This document shows, in pieces, positions 7,630 to 15,640 of a DNA stretch of 52,718 nucleotides (the stretch's first letter is position 1; each line of letters opens with the position of its first letter). The notes under the pieces were generated by a model. The model was not told the DNA's origin, did no database searches, and saw only the letters and a list, made by a program, of their open reading frames with translations. Source of the stretch: a virus; IMG/VR virus record IMGVR_UViG_3300042896_001131, positions 1 to 52,718 of that record; one strand, written 5' to 3'. The position numbers and the translations under genes were made by a program.

Positions 7630-7649
7630 TTTATTTCTCTCTATTAAAC

Positions 7650-7657
7650 TATAAATA
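7650..7657 (+). promoter_or_regulatory. Late promoter TATAAATA for HNH gene 2
   Basis: Exact late box eight bases before the leader hairpin at 7666-7695, the same arrangement as in front of HNH gene 1. Confidence 0.7.
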
Positions 7658-7665
7658 ATAAAAAA

Positions 7666-7695
7666 GCTACTCGCGGAACGCCAATTCCCAGTAGC
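7666..7695 (+). ncRNA. HNH-leader hairpin, copy 2
   Basis: GCTACT (7666-7671), an 18-nt loop starting CGCGG and ending CCC, AGTAGC (7690-7695), then ACTAAACATT. Relative to copy 1, stem position 5 changes from G-C to C-G with pairing kept. Confidence 0.75.
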
Positions 7696-7731
7696 ACTAA
7701 ACATTCCTTTCAATATTCATGGAGAACATTA

Positions 7732-8766
7732 ATGTTCAGCACAAATACTTATATCGAAAATATTTTGAGTAGTAAACCACATAATAAACATTATTTAAAT
7801 AGATATTTAAAATTTATAAAAAAATTTTCTAATCAAATAGCAATAAAAGGCGAAACTGAAGTTCATCATATTTGCCCTAAATCTTCTGATTTATTTCCAG
7901 AATATAAATCTTTTAAAATTAATCCATGGAATAAAATAAATTTAACATATAGACAACATTTTATTGCGCATTATATGTTAACAAAAACGTATCCAGATAG
8001 CAAACAAATATATGCATTTTGGGCTATGTGTAATAAACAATCTCCATCAGATAATATAAGAAATAGAGATTATAAAGTAACTTCTAGGATATTTGAATCA
8101 ACAAAAAAATTAGTATCAAAAAAAGTTTCAAACGCGAATAAAGGTTATAGTACATATTACGATACCAATAATAACAAAATAAGATGTAAAACTAACGACG
8201 AAAAAGTAATATCTGGAGAATATATACCAATTGGAGTAGGTAAGAAAATTAACAGAACAAAAAAATTTAAATATTCATGGGAACAATTAGCTAATATGTA
8301 CCCTAACAAAAAAGTAAATTTATACTTTTTAGAAATAAAAATAGTTGTAAATCATTATACAGACAATTATATTAATTTGATTGAACAAGGCTGGGTACGT
8401 GAAATAACTAAAGAATTTAGAACGATGCAAGCTATTAAAAATAACAAAAATATGACTATAGAATCAAGAAAAAAAGCTGGAGTAAATATCTCAAAAACAA
8501 TAACAGGTATCGTTAGAAAAAAATCAAGAAAACGCTGCGAGCTATTAAGAAAAAAAGATAATTCGTATTATTTTGAATATTTTTACAATACGATAACTAA
8601 TTCGGTCGAATATATAGATTCTTATTATAAATCTATATATCATATTAAATGTTTTAGTAGAAATTCACATAATAAATTTATCTGGATTAATAATGGAATA
8701 AAATCATTCGTTTATAATCCAGATATACCGTTTTTATTAGAAGGATATGTTAAAGGTAGATTATAG
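7732..8766 (+). CDS. HNH homing endonuclease 2
   Basis: A 344-residue protein. The HNH-type core is EVHHICPKS, then INLTYRQHFIAHYMLTKTYP. The long Lys/Asn-rich C-terminal part probably binds DNA; it ends in a segment (WINNGIKSFVYNPDIP) typical of phage HNH proteins. The N-terminus MFSTNTYIENI and the leader match HNH gene 1, but the rest is divergent. It is inserted on the plus strand between the exonuclease and phoH and overlaps the phoH stop by six bases. Confidence 0.87.
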   Translation: MFSTNTYIENILSSKPHNKHYLNRYLKFIKKFSNQIAIKGETEVHHICPKSSDLFPEYKSFKINPWNKINLTYRQHFIAHYMLTKTYPDSKQIYAFWAMCNKQSPSDNIRNRDYKVTSRIFESTKKLVSKKVSNANKGYSTYYDTNNNKIRCKTNDEKVISGEYIPIGVGKKINRTKKFKYSWEQLANMYPNKKVNLYFLEIKIVVNHYTDNYINLIEQGWVREITKEFRTMQAIKNNKNMTIESRKKAGVNISKTITGIVRKKSRKRCELLRKKDNSYYFEYFYNTITNSVEYIDSYYKSIYHIKCFSRNSHNKFIWINNGIKSFVYNPDIPFLLEGYVKGRL

Positions 8767-9465
8767 ATTTAATTTTTCTTTAGCAATAAGAAAACTTTTA
8801 ACGATATCTGAACGCACGATGTCGTCAACAGTAAATTCAACTAAAGAAAATTCAGACATAATTGTGGCAATAGAAATTAAATCTTTAACTCCTGAATTTT
8901 CTTTTCGTTCATTTAAATCTGACTGACGAACGTCCCCAGCAAAAATAATTTTTGAATTTTCCCCTAATCTTGTTACGATTGTCGAGATTTCATGTAATGT
9001 CATATTTTGAATTTCATCTACGAAAATTAAACAATTGGCATATGTTAAACCTCTCAAAAATGAAGAGGATTCAAACTCAATAATATCTTTTTGTTTCATA
9101 ATATCATAAGCATCAGCACGACCAAACAATTCATTAATTATTGACCGATATGGAGCTTCATAAACAGATATTTTTTCTCGTTCAGTTCCAGGAAGAAACC
9201 CTAAATCCCTTGTCGCAACAGCAGATCGTAGGATTACGATTTTACTAAATGCCGCTTCATCAAGCATTTCTTTTAGACCTAGATATAAACTTAAAAAACT
9301 TTTTCCAGAACCAGCACTACCATACACGACTAGGTTCTTTCCTTCATCATACAAATCAAACACTTTCTTTTGGTTTTCTGTCATTGGATAGATTTTTTTT
9401 AATTCAAAATGCAATGCAGAAACTCTATTTGCTGATTTTTTAGATCTGTTTTTAGGTTTTAACAT
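8761..9465 (-). CDS. phoH: PhoH-like ATPase
   Basis: A 234-residue P-loop ATPase of the PhoH family. Walker A is GSAGSGKS (49-56), Walker B LIFVDE, and the family segments RSAVATRDLGFLPGT, EAPYRS and GDVRQSDL are present. PhoH is frequent in marine and freshwater myoviruses; it resembles the helicase or nuclease-linked PhoH ATPases of bacteria, and its phage role is unsettled. AAAGGAATTT precedes the ATG. A terminator-like hairpin lies upstream at 9494-9535, so transcription probably begins within 9466-9493 or reads through. Confidence 0.92.
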   Translation of the reverse strand: MLKPKNRSKKSANRVSALHFELKKIYPMTENQKKVFDLYDEGKNLVVYGSAGSGKSFLSLYLGLKEMLDEAAFSKIVILRSAVATRDLGFLPGTEREKISVYEAPYRSIINELFGRADAYDIMKQKDIIEFESSSFLRGLTYANCLIFVDEIQNMTLHEISTIVTRLGENSKIIFAGDVRQSDLNERKENSGVKDLISIATIMSEFSLVEFTVDDIVRSDIVKSFLIAKEKLNL

Positions 9466-9493
9466 AAATTCCTTTTATGGTTGATTTAAAGTG

Positions 9494-9535
9494 AAAAACC
9501 CGCTTACCGATTATTAGTCGATTCGCGGGTTTTTT
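9494..9535. terminator. Rho-independent terminator
   Basis: AAAACCCGC (9494-9502) pairs with GCGGGTTTT (9524-9532), followed by more T. It ends transcripts between the gene at 9555-9827 and phoH. Confidence 0.75.
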
Positions 9536-9554
9536 TTACTACTATACGAACATC

Positions 9555-9827
9555 TCAATATTCCTTTGGAATTTGAAACTTTCTATCATGGAGTGTATTT
9601 CCAGGGATAGACTCTTTCATTCTCCCAATAACGCCTTTCATAAAATCAGCAGGCGGTTTTTTAATTCCTAGTCTAACTGGGTCGCCGAAACTAGTTTTTG
9701 AACATTCAGAATCATAATATCTTTGAATATGAGGATTATCTTTAACATATTCTTCATATTCGGCAATCTTCATAATTTTCTCAAAGATTTCGCCAGTTTC
9801 AGTATTTTTTAATGGATAGATTGGCAC
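9555..9827 (-). CDS. Conserved small phage protein with FmdB-like N-terminus
   Basis: A 90-residue protein with a GTG start (MPIYPLKNTETGEIFEKIMK). The opening resembles the small FmdB-like proteins of T4-like cyanophages (MPxYxxxNxxTGE), but no CxxC zinc pair is present, so a zinc ribbon is not supported. The C-terminus (FMKGVIGRMKESIPGNT) fits the same phage family. A CATAAATA/AATAAATA late-type sequence lies about 30 bases upstream (9856-9863). Function unknown. Confidence 0.65.
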   Translation of the reverse strand: MPIYPLKNTETGEIFEKIMKIAEYEEYVKDNPHIQRYYDSECSKTSFGDPVRLGIKKPPADFMKGVIGRMKESIPGNTLHDRKFQIPKEY

Positions 9828-9862
9828 AATTTAATTCCAATAGGGATAATATGATTATTTAT

Positions 9863-10198
9863 TTATGCAGCTTCTTTCGATGCAATCCATTCTTTATATT
9901 GATTAGTACGTTTATCGACATTTCCTGTTGGTAGACGAGGTAAGTGTTCTGGATATTCATTAGCAGCATTAACCAATTCTTCAGTAAAAACGACATCCTT
10001 CTCAACAGAAAGTTTAACTGTAGGTTTAGCATACCTTTTTTTAAAATCAACAAATGACTCTAATACACTGATATGAGTATCATTATCAAAAAAGATAACT
10101 GTTTCTTGACCTCCAGAAGAAGGAACTGCATAAGCAATTTTCTCTGGATTTACTAAGATTTCCTCACCAAACTGATTTTTCGATTTAACTATAAACAT
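9863..10198 (-). CDS. Unknown 111-residue protein
   Basis: A soluble protein opening MFIVKSKNQFGEEILVNPEK, followed by short beta strands (IAYAVPSSGG, ETVIFFDNDTHISVL) and a charged C-terminal half. The strand pattern recalls small LytTR/FlbD-type beta folds, but this is weak. I use the ATG at 10198 (GGAG seven bases upstream) rather than the TTG at 10204. It has a strong early promoter at 10223-10251. Confidence 0.65.
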   Translation of the reverse strand: MFIVKSKNQFGEEILVNPEKIAYAVPSSGGQETVIFFDNDTHISVLESFVDFKKRYAKPTVKLSVEKDVVFTEELVNAANEYPEHLPRLPTGNVDKRTNQYKEWIASKEAA

Positions 10199-10222
10199 AA
10201 ACAAACTCCATTAAAAAATAAT

Positions 10223-10251
10223 ATTATACTATATACTAACAAATTAGTCAA
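10223..10251 (-). promoter_or_regulatory. Early sigma70-type promoter
   Basis: Minus strand: GC-TTGACT (10251-10246), 17-bp spacer, TATAAT (10228-10223). It is divergent from the promoter at 10268-10296. Confidence 0.88.
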
Positions 10252-10267
10252 GCAAAAGAAAAAATGC

Positions 10268-10296
10268 TTGACTAAATAAACTTTATAGAATACACT
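10268..10296 (+). promoter_or_regulatory. Early promoter for the structured RNA
   Basis: GC-TTGACT (10268-10273), 17-bp spacer, TACACT (10291-10296). The -10 is weaker than in sister promoters. Expected start near 10303, at the first hairpin of the structured region. Confidence 0.65.
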
Positions 10297-10299
10297 ATG

Positions 10300-10860
10300 T
10301 AAAGTTGGCTCCGAACCCAACGTCACAGTTATACCCTACAATTTATTAGCAAAAAGTGAGATAGCAACTCACCTTACCGGAGAAACCCTTATCTCCAGTA
10401 GGTCTGAAAAGATAAAATCTATATGTGACTAGATTATTATCGTTCCTGAGATGAGGCAGACAAACCCTAATAAGGTTAAAAGTATATATTCGAATACTTT
10501 TCGGCAACTGGATAATCGGTGTCGTTATCATTAGTCTAGGGTTGGTCCCTTTGTCTGTTGTTTATGCGTCCTATGTTGATTTTAGCCACAACACTTCTTC
10601 AGCCAATCAGAGCATAAATAATCGGCGGACTATCTTTAACAGGATAGTTTCTAGTTGTAATAGTTTTTGTAGCTGACACCCGCACCAGTTGCAGTTTTTC
10701 TTTAAAACCTAAGTGTATATATTCATATACATGAACGGGGGGTCAAAGAAATTCAATCTAAGAAAAACTGGATCTTGATTCCGAAGGAATCGATCGAGCG
10801 AAGCGAAGATTATATTAGTATCAAATTAAATGTTCGCTTCGCTCACATTGCTTCGCTTTA
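10300..10860 (+). ncRNA. Large structured non-coding RNA (candidate)
   Basis: About 550 nt without a credible gene. Perfect helices include GTTGG/CCAAC (10304/10317), GTGAG/CTCAC (10356/10368) and GGAGA/TCTCC (10379/10392). CAGACAAA (10457-10464) pairs with TTTGTCTG (10550-10557), extended by CCCTA/TAGGG (10465/10537). That helix encloses AAAAGTAT/ATACTTTT (10478/10494) and GATAA/TTATC (10511/10525). Further helices are GACTATC/GATAGTT (10628/10643) and the long-range CAGTTTTTCTT/AAGAAAAACTG (10692-10702/10760-10770), which encloses TGTATAT/ATATACA (10714/10725). The end has GATTCC/GGAATC and GAGCGAAGCGAA/TTCGCTTCGCTC (10796/10833). It has its own promoter. The size is in the range of the ornate phage RNAs GOLLD and ROOL, but I cannot show homology. 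Confidence 0.7.
10796..10844. repeat. 12-bp inverted repeat at the end of the structured RNA
   Basis: GAGCGAAGCGAA (10796-10807) and TTCGCTTCGCTC (10833-10844), a perfect inverted repeat with a 25-nt loop; a further partial copy follows at about 10849. It may be the 3' end or terminator of the RNA. Confidence 0.75.
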
Positions 10861-10881
10861 TTAATGTTGTTAAATAAATGC

Positions 10882-10910
10882 TTGACGAAAACAAAAATTC
10901 AAGTTACAAT
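10882..10910 (+). promoter_or_regulatory. Early promoter of the 11-15.6 kb operon
   Basis: GC-TTGACG (10882-10887), 17-bp spacer, TACAAT (10905-10910). The leader of about 90 nt contains a C-run and a small hairpin (CCCCCCTTCGGG). Confidence 0.8.
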
Positions 10911-11006
10911 AAATAAAAATGTAGAAACAAATCTCCCCCCTTCGGGAAATTAACCATATGGAATCAGTAATTGATTCTAACAGTAACTTTAAATGAAAAT
11001 TAATTT

Positions 11007-11435
11007 ATGATTAAGAACGTACATGAAATTCTAGATGAATTTAATCTAGCAGTAAACAAACAACAAAGAGTAGAAATTCTTCAACAGAATAATCTTTATC
11101 ATTTTAAAGAAGTATTAAAATATACATTTAATCCAAACTATCAATTCTATGTTGAAGATAACTTTCCAACAGATTATATCGAACCAGATACTCTATTAGG
11201 TATTAGATATGCTGGAATTGAATCGGAAATCCGTCGAGCTTATTTGTTCGTTAAAGGAGATCCAACTGCTGATTCATTAACAGATGATAAACGTAATCTT
11301 CTTTTGTTACAATTACTAGAATCTTTTGAGCCTAAAGAGGCTAAGATTTTCTTTAATATGTTACATAAAGACTTGAAGGTTAAAGGCTTAACAGCAGATT
11401 TAGTTCGTGAAGTATATCCAGAACTTTTAAATTAA
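11007..11435 (+). CDS. Conserved phage protein (DUF6433-like)
   Basis: A 142-residue soluble helical protein. The layout (EILDEFNLAVNKQQRVEILQ, then LKYTFNPNYQF, then LLLQLLESFEPKEAKIFFNM and DLVREVYPELL) matches a family widespread in T4-like phages that I remember as DUF6433; its function is unknown. It is the first gene after an early promoter and is followed by small genes and the topoisomerase, so it is probably an early or replication-linked protein. Confidence 0.75.
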   Translation: MIKNVHEILDEFNLAVNKQQRVEILQQNNLYHFKEVLKYTFNPNYQFYVEDNFPTDYIEPDTLLGIRYAGIESEIRRAYLFVKGDPTADSLTDDKRNLLLLQLLESFEPKEAKIFFNMLHKDLKVKGLTADLVREVYPELLN

Positions 11436-11456
11436 ACTTAGTAAATAGTACAACAG

Positions 11457-11624
11457 ATGAAAAAGCACAGCAATATTCTTATGGAAGATTATACTGATTT
11501 CCAGCCTAGAAAAACCAAACAGATTAAGAAATTCAAAACGAATCAAGTTTCGTTTTCTGAGTTAGAGTATGACGATTTTCAACCAGCAAAGAAGAAAAAG
11601 AATGTCAATTTTAAACAGTATTAA
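11457..11624 (+). CDS. Small basic protein, 55 residues
   Basis: The reading frame MKKHSNILMEDYTDFQPRKT and onward ends in KKKKNVNFKQY. It contains a repeated phrase (DYTDFQPRK; EYDDFQPAK), and its highly charged composition is unlike random AT-rich sequence. It overlaps the next gene's start and lies in a tightly packed run, which supports a real gene. The ribosome-binding site is weak. Function unknown; a short nucleic-acid-binding or partner-binding peptide is possible. Confidence 0.55.
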   Translation: MKKHSNILMEDYTDFQPRKTKQIKKFKTNQVSFSELEYDDFQPAKKKKNVNFKQY

Positions 11625-11769
11625 AGACGTATATAACAGTATCCCTAAACAAGAACCTGTTAAACAAATTGTAACCCCGATGGATCCAGAATTATTGGGC
11701 AAAACTTTGGACCATCTTAACCAACAGCCTCAAATTGCCCCAAATATTACTAGGAAACCAGAAAAATGA
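11602..11769 (+). CDS. Small unknown protein, 55 residues
   Basis: Starts MSILNSIKDVYNSIPKQEPV and ends PNITRKPEK. I take the ATG at 11602, preceded by AGAAGAAAAAGA, over the upstream in-frame ATG at 11569, which lies deep inside the preceding gene. The start overlaps the previous stop and the stop overlaps the next ATG (ATGA), so translation is probably coupled. No recognisable domain. Confidence 0.55.
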   Translation: MSILNSIKDVYNSIPKQEPVKQIVTPMDPELLGKTLDHLNQQPQIAPNITRKPEK

Positions 11770-11942
11770 ACTTAAAAAATCTGATATTCCGTCAACACTA
11801 TCTGATGGAATTGAGTTACTCATCAAGTAACAAAGCTAAACAAGCTTCAAAAGAGCAAGTAGTAACTTCTAAAACTTTATACCCCGAAGATTTCGCTGAA
11901 GCGATGTTCGGTATTTTCACTGAAAAAGATCTCAAAATTTAA
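11766..11942 (+). CDS. Small unknown protein, 58 residues
   Basis: Begins at the ATGA overlap with the preceding stop (MNLKNLIFRQHYLMELSYSS) and ends AMFGIFTEKDLKI. The C-terminal phrase LYPEDFAEAMFGIF looks like a structured short helix. Tight packing between two small genes supports it. No recognised family. Confidence 0.55.
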   Translation: MNLKNLIFRQHYLMELSYSSSNKAKQASKEQVVTSKTLYPEDFAEAMFGIFTEKDLKI

Positions 11943-11958
11943 TCTAGGAATTTATATC

Positions 11959-12216
11959 ATGACACAAATCGATAAAGATACATTAAAAGCTAACTTACAA
12001 AATGGAACTGGAACTATTGTCTTTACAAAAGCTGATGGTTCAGAAAGAACAATGAAATGCACTTTAAAATCAGATTTATTACCTGTGGTAGAGATTAAAG
12101 AAGGAGCGAAAGTTAAAGTAGAAAATCCCGAAGTATTATCTGTGTGGGACTTAGAAAATTTAGGATGGCGTTCATTTAGACTTGATTCAATTATTTCTGC
12201 TAATGTAACTTTATAA
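11959..12216 (+). CDS. SH3-barrel-like small phage protein (DUF2693/WYL_2-like)
   Basis: An 85-residue protein. LQNGTGTIVFTKADGSERTM followed by KCTL and, later, VWDLENLGWRSFRLDSI is the pattern of a small phage beta-barrel family often annotated as WYL-like or DUF2693, where the FTKADGxxR turn and the GWRSFR strand are conserved. The role is unknown, perhaps nucleic-acid binding. It lies just before the topoisomerase. Confidence 0.72.
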   Translation: MTQIDKDTLKANLQNGTGTIVFTKADGSERTMKCTLKSDLLPVVEIKEGAKVKVENPEVLSVWDLENLGWRSFRLDSIISANVTL

Positions 12217-12225
12217 AGAATTGAT

Positions 12226-12245
12226 GGGGGAGTTTAACTCCCCCG
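12226..12245 (+). other. Strong hairpin before the topoisomerase genes
   Basis: GGGGGAG-TTTAA-CTCCCCC in the 57-nt gap before the topoisomerase large subunit. There is no T-run after it, so it may be a processing or mRNA-stability element rather than a terminator. Confidence 0.5.
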
Positions 12246-12273
12246 AATTTAACATCTATTTTACTATAAATTA

Positions 12274-14142
12274 ATGACAAAACACATTCAACAAACTTAT
12301 CAAGTTCTTGACGAGATTGAACACATTAGAAAACGAACTGGCATGTATTGCGGTTCTACTTCTGTTCAAACAAGTCAAGAATGGGTGTTAAACAACACCA
12401 CAAAGAAAATGGAAAAGCGAGATATTTCTTATATCCCAGCTTTTATTAAAATCTTCTCTGAAATTCTCGATAATTCAATTGATGAAGGAAAAAGAGCACC
12501 GGATACATTAACTCAAATTAAAGTCGATATAACTTTTGATGAAATTTCCGTTCAAGATGATGGTAGAGGTATTCCAGTAGTTCTTCATGAACAAACAGGA
12601 ACTTATATCGCTGAAACTGTATTTTCAAATTTAAGAGCTGGTTCTAATTTTAACGATAATGAAGACCAATCGCTAATTGGAACTAATGGTGTTGGTTCGA
12701 CGTTGACAAATGTTTTATCAACAAATTTTAAGATTGAATCTTGTGATGGTAAGAAAAAACTAACGCAAGATTTCTGGAATGGTATGCGCGAGCGTTCCGA
12801 GCCTATAATTAAAGATTTTACTAAAAATGGAACTAAAATTACGTTTACTCCAGATTATGAATTTTTTAAACTAAGTGGGTTAGATGCAGACCATATTCTA
12901 CGAATTCAGAAAAAAGTAATAGATGCAGCTGCGAATAACTTAAATATTAAATTTTATTTTAATGGGGAATTAATTAGATTTAGATCTTTTGACGATTATG
13001 TTGCATTATATTCAGATAATTACTTTACCGATAATAGTAAAGATTGGAATGTTGGCATTACCGATTCTGATGGATTTGAGCAAATTTCTTTTATTAACTC
13101 AGTAGAAACCTATCAGGGTGGAACTCATGTTAATTATGTTGTTGATCAAGTAACAAATAAGTTACGCGAACATTTTAAAAAGAAACATAAAGTTGATGTA
13201 AAACCATCTGATATTAAAAATCATTTTAGAATTTTTATTGCAGGAACTGTTAACCGCCCTAGATTTTCCAGTCAAACTAAAGAAAATATGATTAGTCCTG
13301 CATCTGAATGGAAAACTTCATGGACTGTTAGCGATAAATTTATTAAAGGTTTATTAAAATCTGATATTATTCAGTCTATTTTAGACTGGGTTCAAGCTAA
13401 AGAAAAAGCATCTGAATTAGCTGAATTGCGTAAAGCTAATAAGAACTTAGATAAAGCCGATCCAAGAAGAGTTGATAAATTCCATGATGCTTCTACTAAA
13501 CAACGTAGTGATGCTATGTTATTCTTAGCAGAAGGAGATTCAGCTTTATCTGGTTTATTATCAGGTAGAGATCCAAAGACAATGGCTGCATTTCCGCTAC
13601 GTGGCAAACCCATAAATGTAATGCCAATGGAATTAAAAGATATTCTTGAAAATAGAGAGTTTAAAAATATTATGACAATTACTGGGCTTCAGTTTGGGGT
13701 TAAGGTAAATTCTATTGAAGATATTCGATTTGGTAAAATTGTATTATCAACAGACCAAGATTTAGATGGATTTGGTATTCGTGGACTATTGTTAAATGCT
13801 TTTTATAAATTTTGGCCAGAATTATTTTCCTTGGGTATTATCCATATTTTAAATACACCAATTGTCAAGGTTAAGTATAAAAAAGATACATTATCTTTTC
13901 ATGATTTGACATTATTTGAGAAATGGAAAGAAAAACATGTTAACGAAAAATATGAGTCAAAATATTACAAAGGATTAGGAACTAGTTCTAGTAAAGAGTG
14001 GAAAGAGTATCTAACGGATTTATCTGGTAATTTGGAAAAAGTTGTTAGTGAAATTGGTGATGTAAATATTTTTACATTACAATTTTCTAAAGATACTGGT
14101 AGCGCTGATAAAAGAAAACAATGGTTGAATATTGAAGGATAA
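12274..14142 (+). CDS. 39: Type II DNA topoisomerase large subunit (T4 gp39/gp60-like, fused)
   Basis: A 622-residue ATPase and TOPRIM subunit of the phage type II topoisomerase. The GHKL ATPase domain is seen in EILDNSIDEGKRA, QDDGRGIPV and GTNGVGSTLTNVLS. The transducer has TYQGGTHVNYV. The TOPRIM domain has FLAEGDSALSG (near 418) and DQDLDGFGIRG (near 494). T4 splits this polypeptide into gp39 and gp60; here it is one uninterrupted chain. It relieves torsional stress in replication with gp52, which follows after two bases. I see no GyrB-specific insert. Confidence 0.95.
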   Translation: MTKHIQQTYQVLDEIEHIRKRTGMYCGSTSVQTSQEWVLNNTTKKMEKRDISYIPAFIKIFSEILDNSIDEGKRAPDTLTQIKVDITFDEISVQDDGRGIPVVLHEQTGTYIAETVFSNLRAGSNFNDNEDQSLIGTNGVGSTLTNVLSTNFKIESCDGKKKLTQDFWNGMRERSEPIIKDFTKNGTKITFTPDYEFFKLSGLDADHILRIQKKVIDAAANNLNIKFYFNGELIRFRSFDDYVALYSDNYFTDNSKDWNVGITDSDGFEQISFINSVETYQGGTHVNYVVDQVTNKLREHFKKKHKVDVKPSDIKNHFRIFIAGTVNRPRFSSQTKENMISPASEWKTSWTVSDKFIKGLLKSDIIQSILDWVQAKEKASELAELRKANKNLDKADPRRVDKFHDASTKQRSDAMLFLAEGDSALSGLLSGRDPKTMAAFPLRGKPINVMPMELKDILENREFKNIMTITGLQFGVKVNSIEDIRFGKIVLSTDQDLDGFGIRGLLLNAFYKFWPELFSLGIIHILNTPIVKVKYKKDTLSFHDLTLFEKWKEKHVNEKYESKYYKGLGTSSSKEWKEYLTDLSGNLEKVVSEIGDVNIFTLQFSKDTGSADKRKQWLNIEG

Positions 14143-14144
14143 TT

Positions 14145-15452
14145 ATGAAAGAAATTACAATTGAAAGATTATTTCAGGAACAATACAAACCATATGCTAA
14201 TTATGATAACGAACGGTCAATCGTTAATTTAATTGATGGATTAAAGATTACACAGAGAAAAGTTCTTTATACATGTTTATTAAAGAATGTTAATTCTGAA
14301 ATGAAAGTTGCGCAATTAGCATCTTCTGTTGCTTATGAAACACAATATCATCATGGAGAACAAGGAATAGCTGGGGTTATTTGTAATCTAGCTCAAGACT
14401 TTACTGGATCCAATAACTTAAACTGGTTAGATCCCATTGGTCAGTTTGGTTCAAGATTATCACCTGTTCCTGCAGCTGCTCGATATATTTTTACTAAATT
14501 ATCGAAAAATTTTAGATTATATTTTCGTAAAGAAGATGATATTATCTTAGAACATTTATTCGAGGATGACTTTAAAATAGAGCCTAATTTTTTCGTTCCA
14601 ATCCTCCCTGGAGTGCTTTTAAACAACTCGCTAGGAATAGGTACGGGTTTTGCTTCTACGATCCTCTCAAGAGATCCAAAGGAACTTGTAAAGTATATTA
14701 AAGCTAAACTCTCTGGAAGTTCAAAGAAATTTCAATTATTACCACATTTTCGCGGATTTAAAGGTAGCGTAACTCGACTTGATGATAATAAGTATCAAAT
14801 CAAGGGTTCTATCTCTAGAATTAATGCTACACAGGTAAAGATTACTGAATTACCAGTAGGAATGTATCTTGATGATATTAAGAAACAGCTTAATAAATTA
14901 GTAGAGAATAATTCTATTAAAGATTATGAAGATAATTCAACGGAAGAAGGGTTTGATATTGATGTATTTTATCAGCGCGGAATTCTTAATTCAATGGAGG
15001 ATGATACTATTCTTGAGAAATTAAAATTAGTTACAACAGTAACAGAGAATTTGACATGTTGGCTGCCTACTGGTAAATTAAGAAAGTTTGGATCGGTTAA
15101 TGAAATTATTGATTATTTTATCGATTGGCGTTTAGGTAAATATACAGATAGAATTGACAAATTAATTGAAATTCTTGATAGTGATATTGTTGAATTAAAC
15201 GAAAGAATTAGATTTATCTATTTTTATCTAGGTAATGTTAATAAATTTAAAAATGCTTCTAAGATTGAATTGTTTAGTATTTTAGAAGAAAATAATTTTG
15301 ACAGTAAATTATTAGATATGAAAATTTGGAATTTAACTGGCGATAGAATTATCGAGTTAGAGCAAAAGGTTAAATCTTTGGTTGAGCAAAAGGTTGAGTT
15401 GCAAGAAACAACAAATATTGTATTATACGCAAAAGAATTGGAGCAAATATGA
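14145..15452 (+). CDS. 52: Type II DNA topoisomerase medium subunit (T4 gp52-like)
   Basis: A 435-residue cleavage-religation subunit related to the GyrA N-terminal region (T4 gp52: 442). Opening features are ERSIVNLIDGLKITQRKVLY and YHHGEQGIAGVICNLAQDF. The catalytic tyrosine is in PVPAAARYIFTKLS. GTGFASTILSRDP and the coiled-coil C-terminus (WRLGKYTDRIDKLIE) complete the family pattern. The protein lacks the GyrA wrapping domain, as expected for the phage enzyme. Confidence 0.94.
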   Translation: MKEITIERLFQEQYKPYANYDNERSIVNLIDGLKITQRKVLYTCLLKNVNSEMKVAQLASSVAYETQYHHGEQGIAGVICNLAQDFTGSNNLNWLDPIGQFGSRLSPVPAAARYIFTKLSKNFRLYFRKEDDIILEHLFEDDFKIEPNFFVPILPGVLLNNSLGIGTGFASTILSRDPKELVKYIKAKLSGSSKKFQLLPHFRGFKGSVTRLDDNKYQIKGSISRINATQVKITELPVGMYLDDIKKQLNKLVENNSIKDYEDNSTEEGFDIDVFYQRGILNSMEDDTILEKLKLVTTVTENLTCWLPTGKLRKFGSVNEIIDYFIDWRLGKYTDRIDKLIEILDSDIVELNERIRFIYFYLGNVNKFKNASKIELFSILEENNFDSKLLDMKIWNLTGDRIIELEQKVKSLVEQKVELQETTNIVLYAKELEQI

Positions 15453-15634
15453 GTGTAAATTTAACGCCAAAAGAGATGTCAGAATTACAAGGTAGATTTT
15501 CTACCGTGATGATTAATGAAACTATTAGTAATGATACTATTGTTTGTACTTTATCTACGGGTAAGGTGGTAAACGGAGTAGTTACTGAGAACGGAGTTCA
15601 AATTAAATCTGTTTCTGAATTATTATTCGGGTAA
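15449..15634 (+). CDS. Small unknown protein behind gp52
   Basis: A 61-residue protein overlapping the gp52 stop by four bases (ATGA), so translation is coupled. Its body (STVMINETISNDTIVCTLST, then GKVVNGVVTENGVQI) suggests a small beta barrel, related in style to the 85-residue protein before the topoisomerase. Function unknown. Confidence 0.6.
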   Translation: MSVNLTPKEMSELQGRFSTVMINETISNDTIVCTLSTGKVVNGVVTENGVQIKSVSELLFG

Positions 15635-15640
15635 ATAAAA

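Noticed and set aside
7630-7713. N-terminal extension of the exonuclease
   Set aside because: The extra 28 codons cover the HNH leader hairpin and late box and have no ribosome-binding site, whereas 7629 has one.
10346-10531. Minus-strand reading frame of 61 codons
   Set aside because: It lies across the paired elements of the structured RNA, has no ribosome-binding site and no protein-like composition.
10300-10860. tRNA, tmRNA or group I intron
   Set aside because: No cloverleaf with a TTCRANY loop in a five-base stem, no tag-peptide frame with tRNA-like ends, and no P/Q/R/S intron core could be found.
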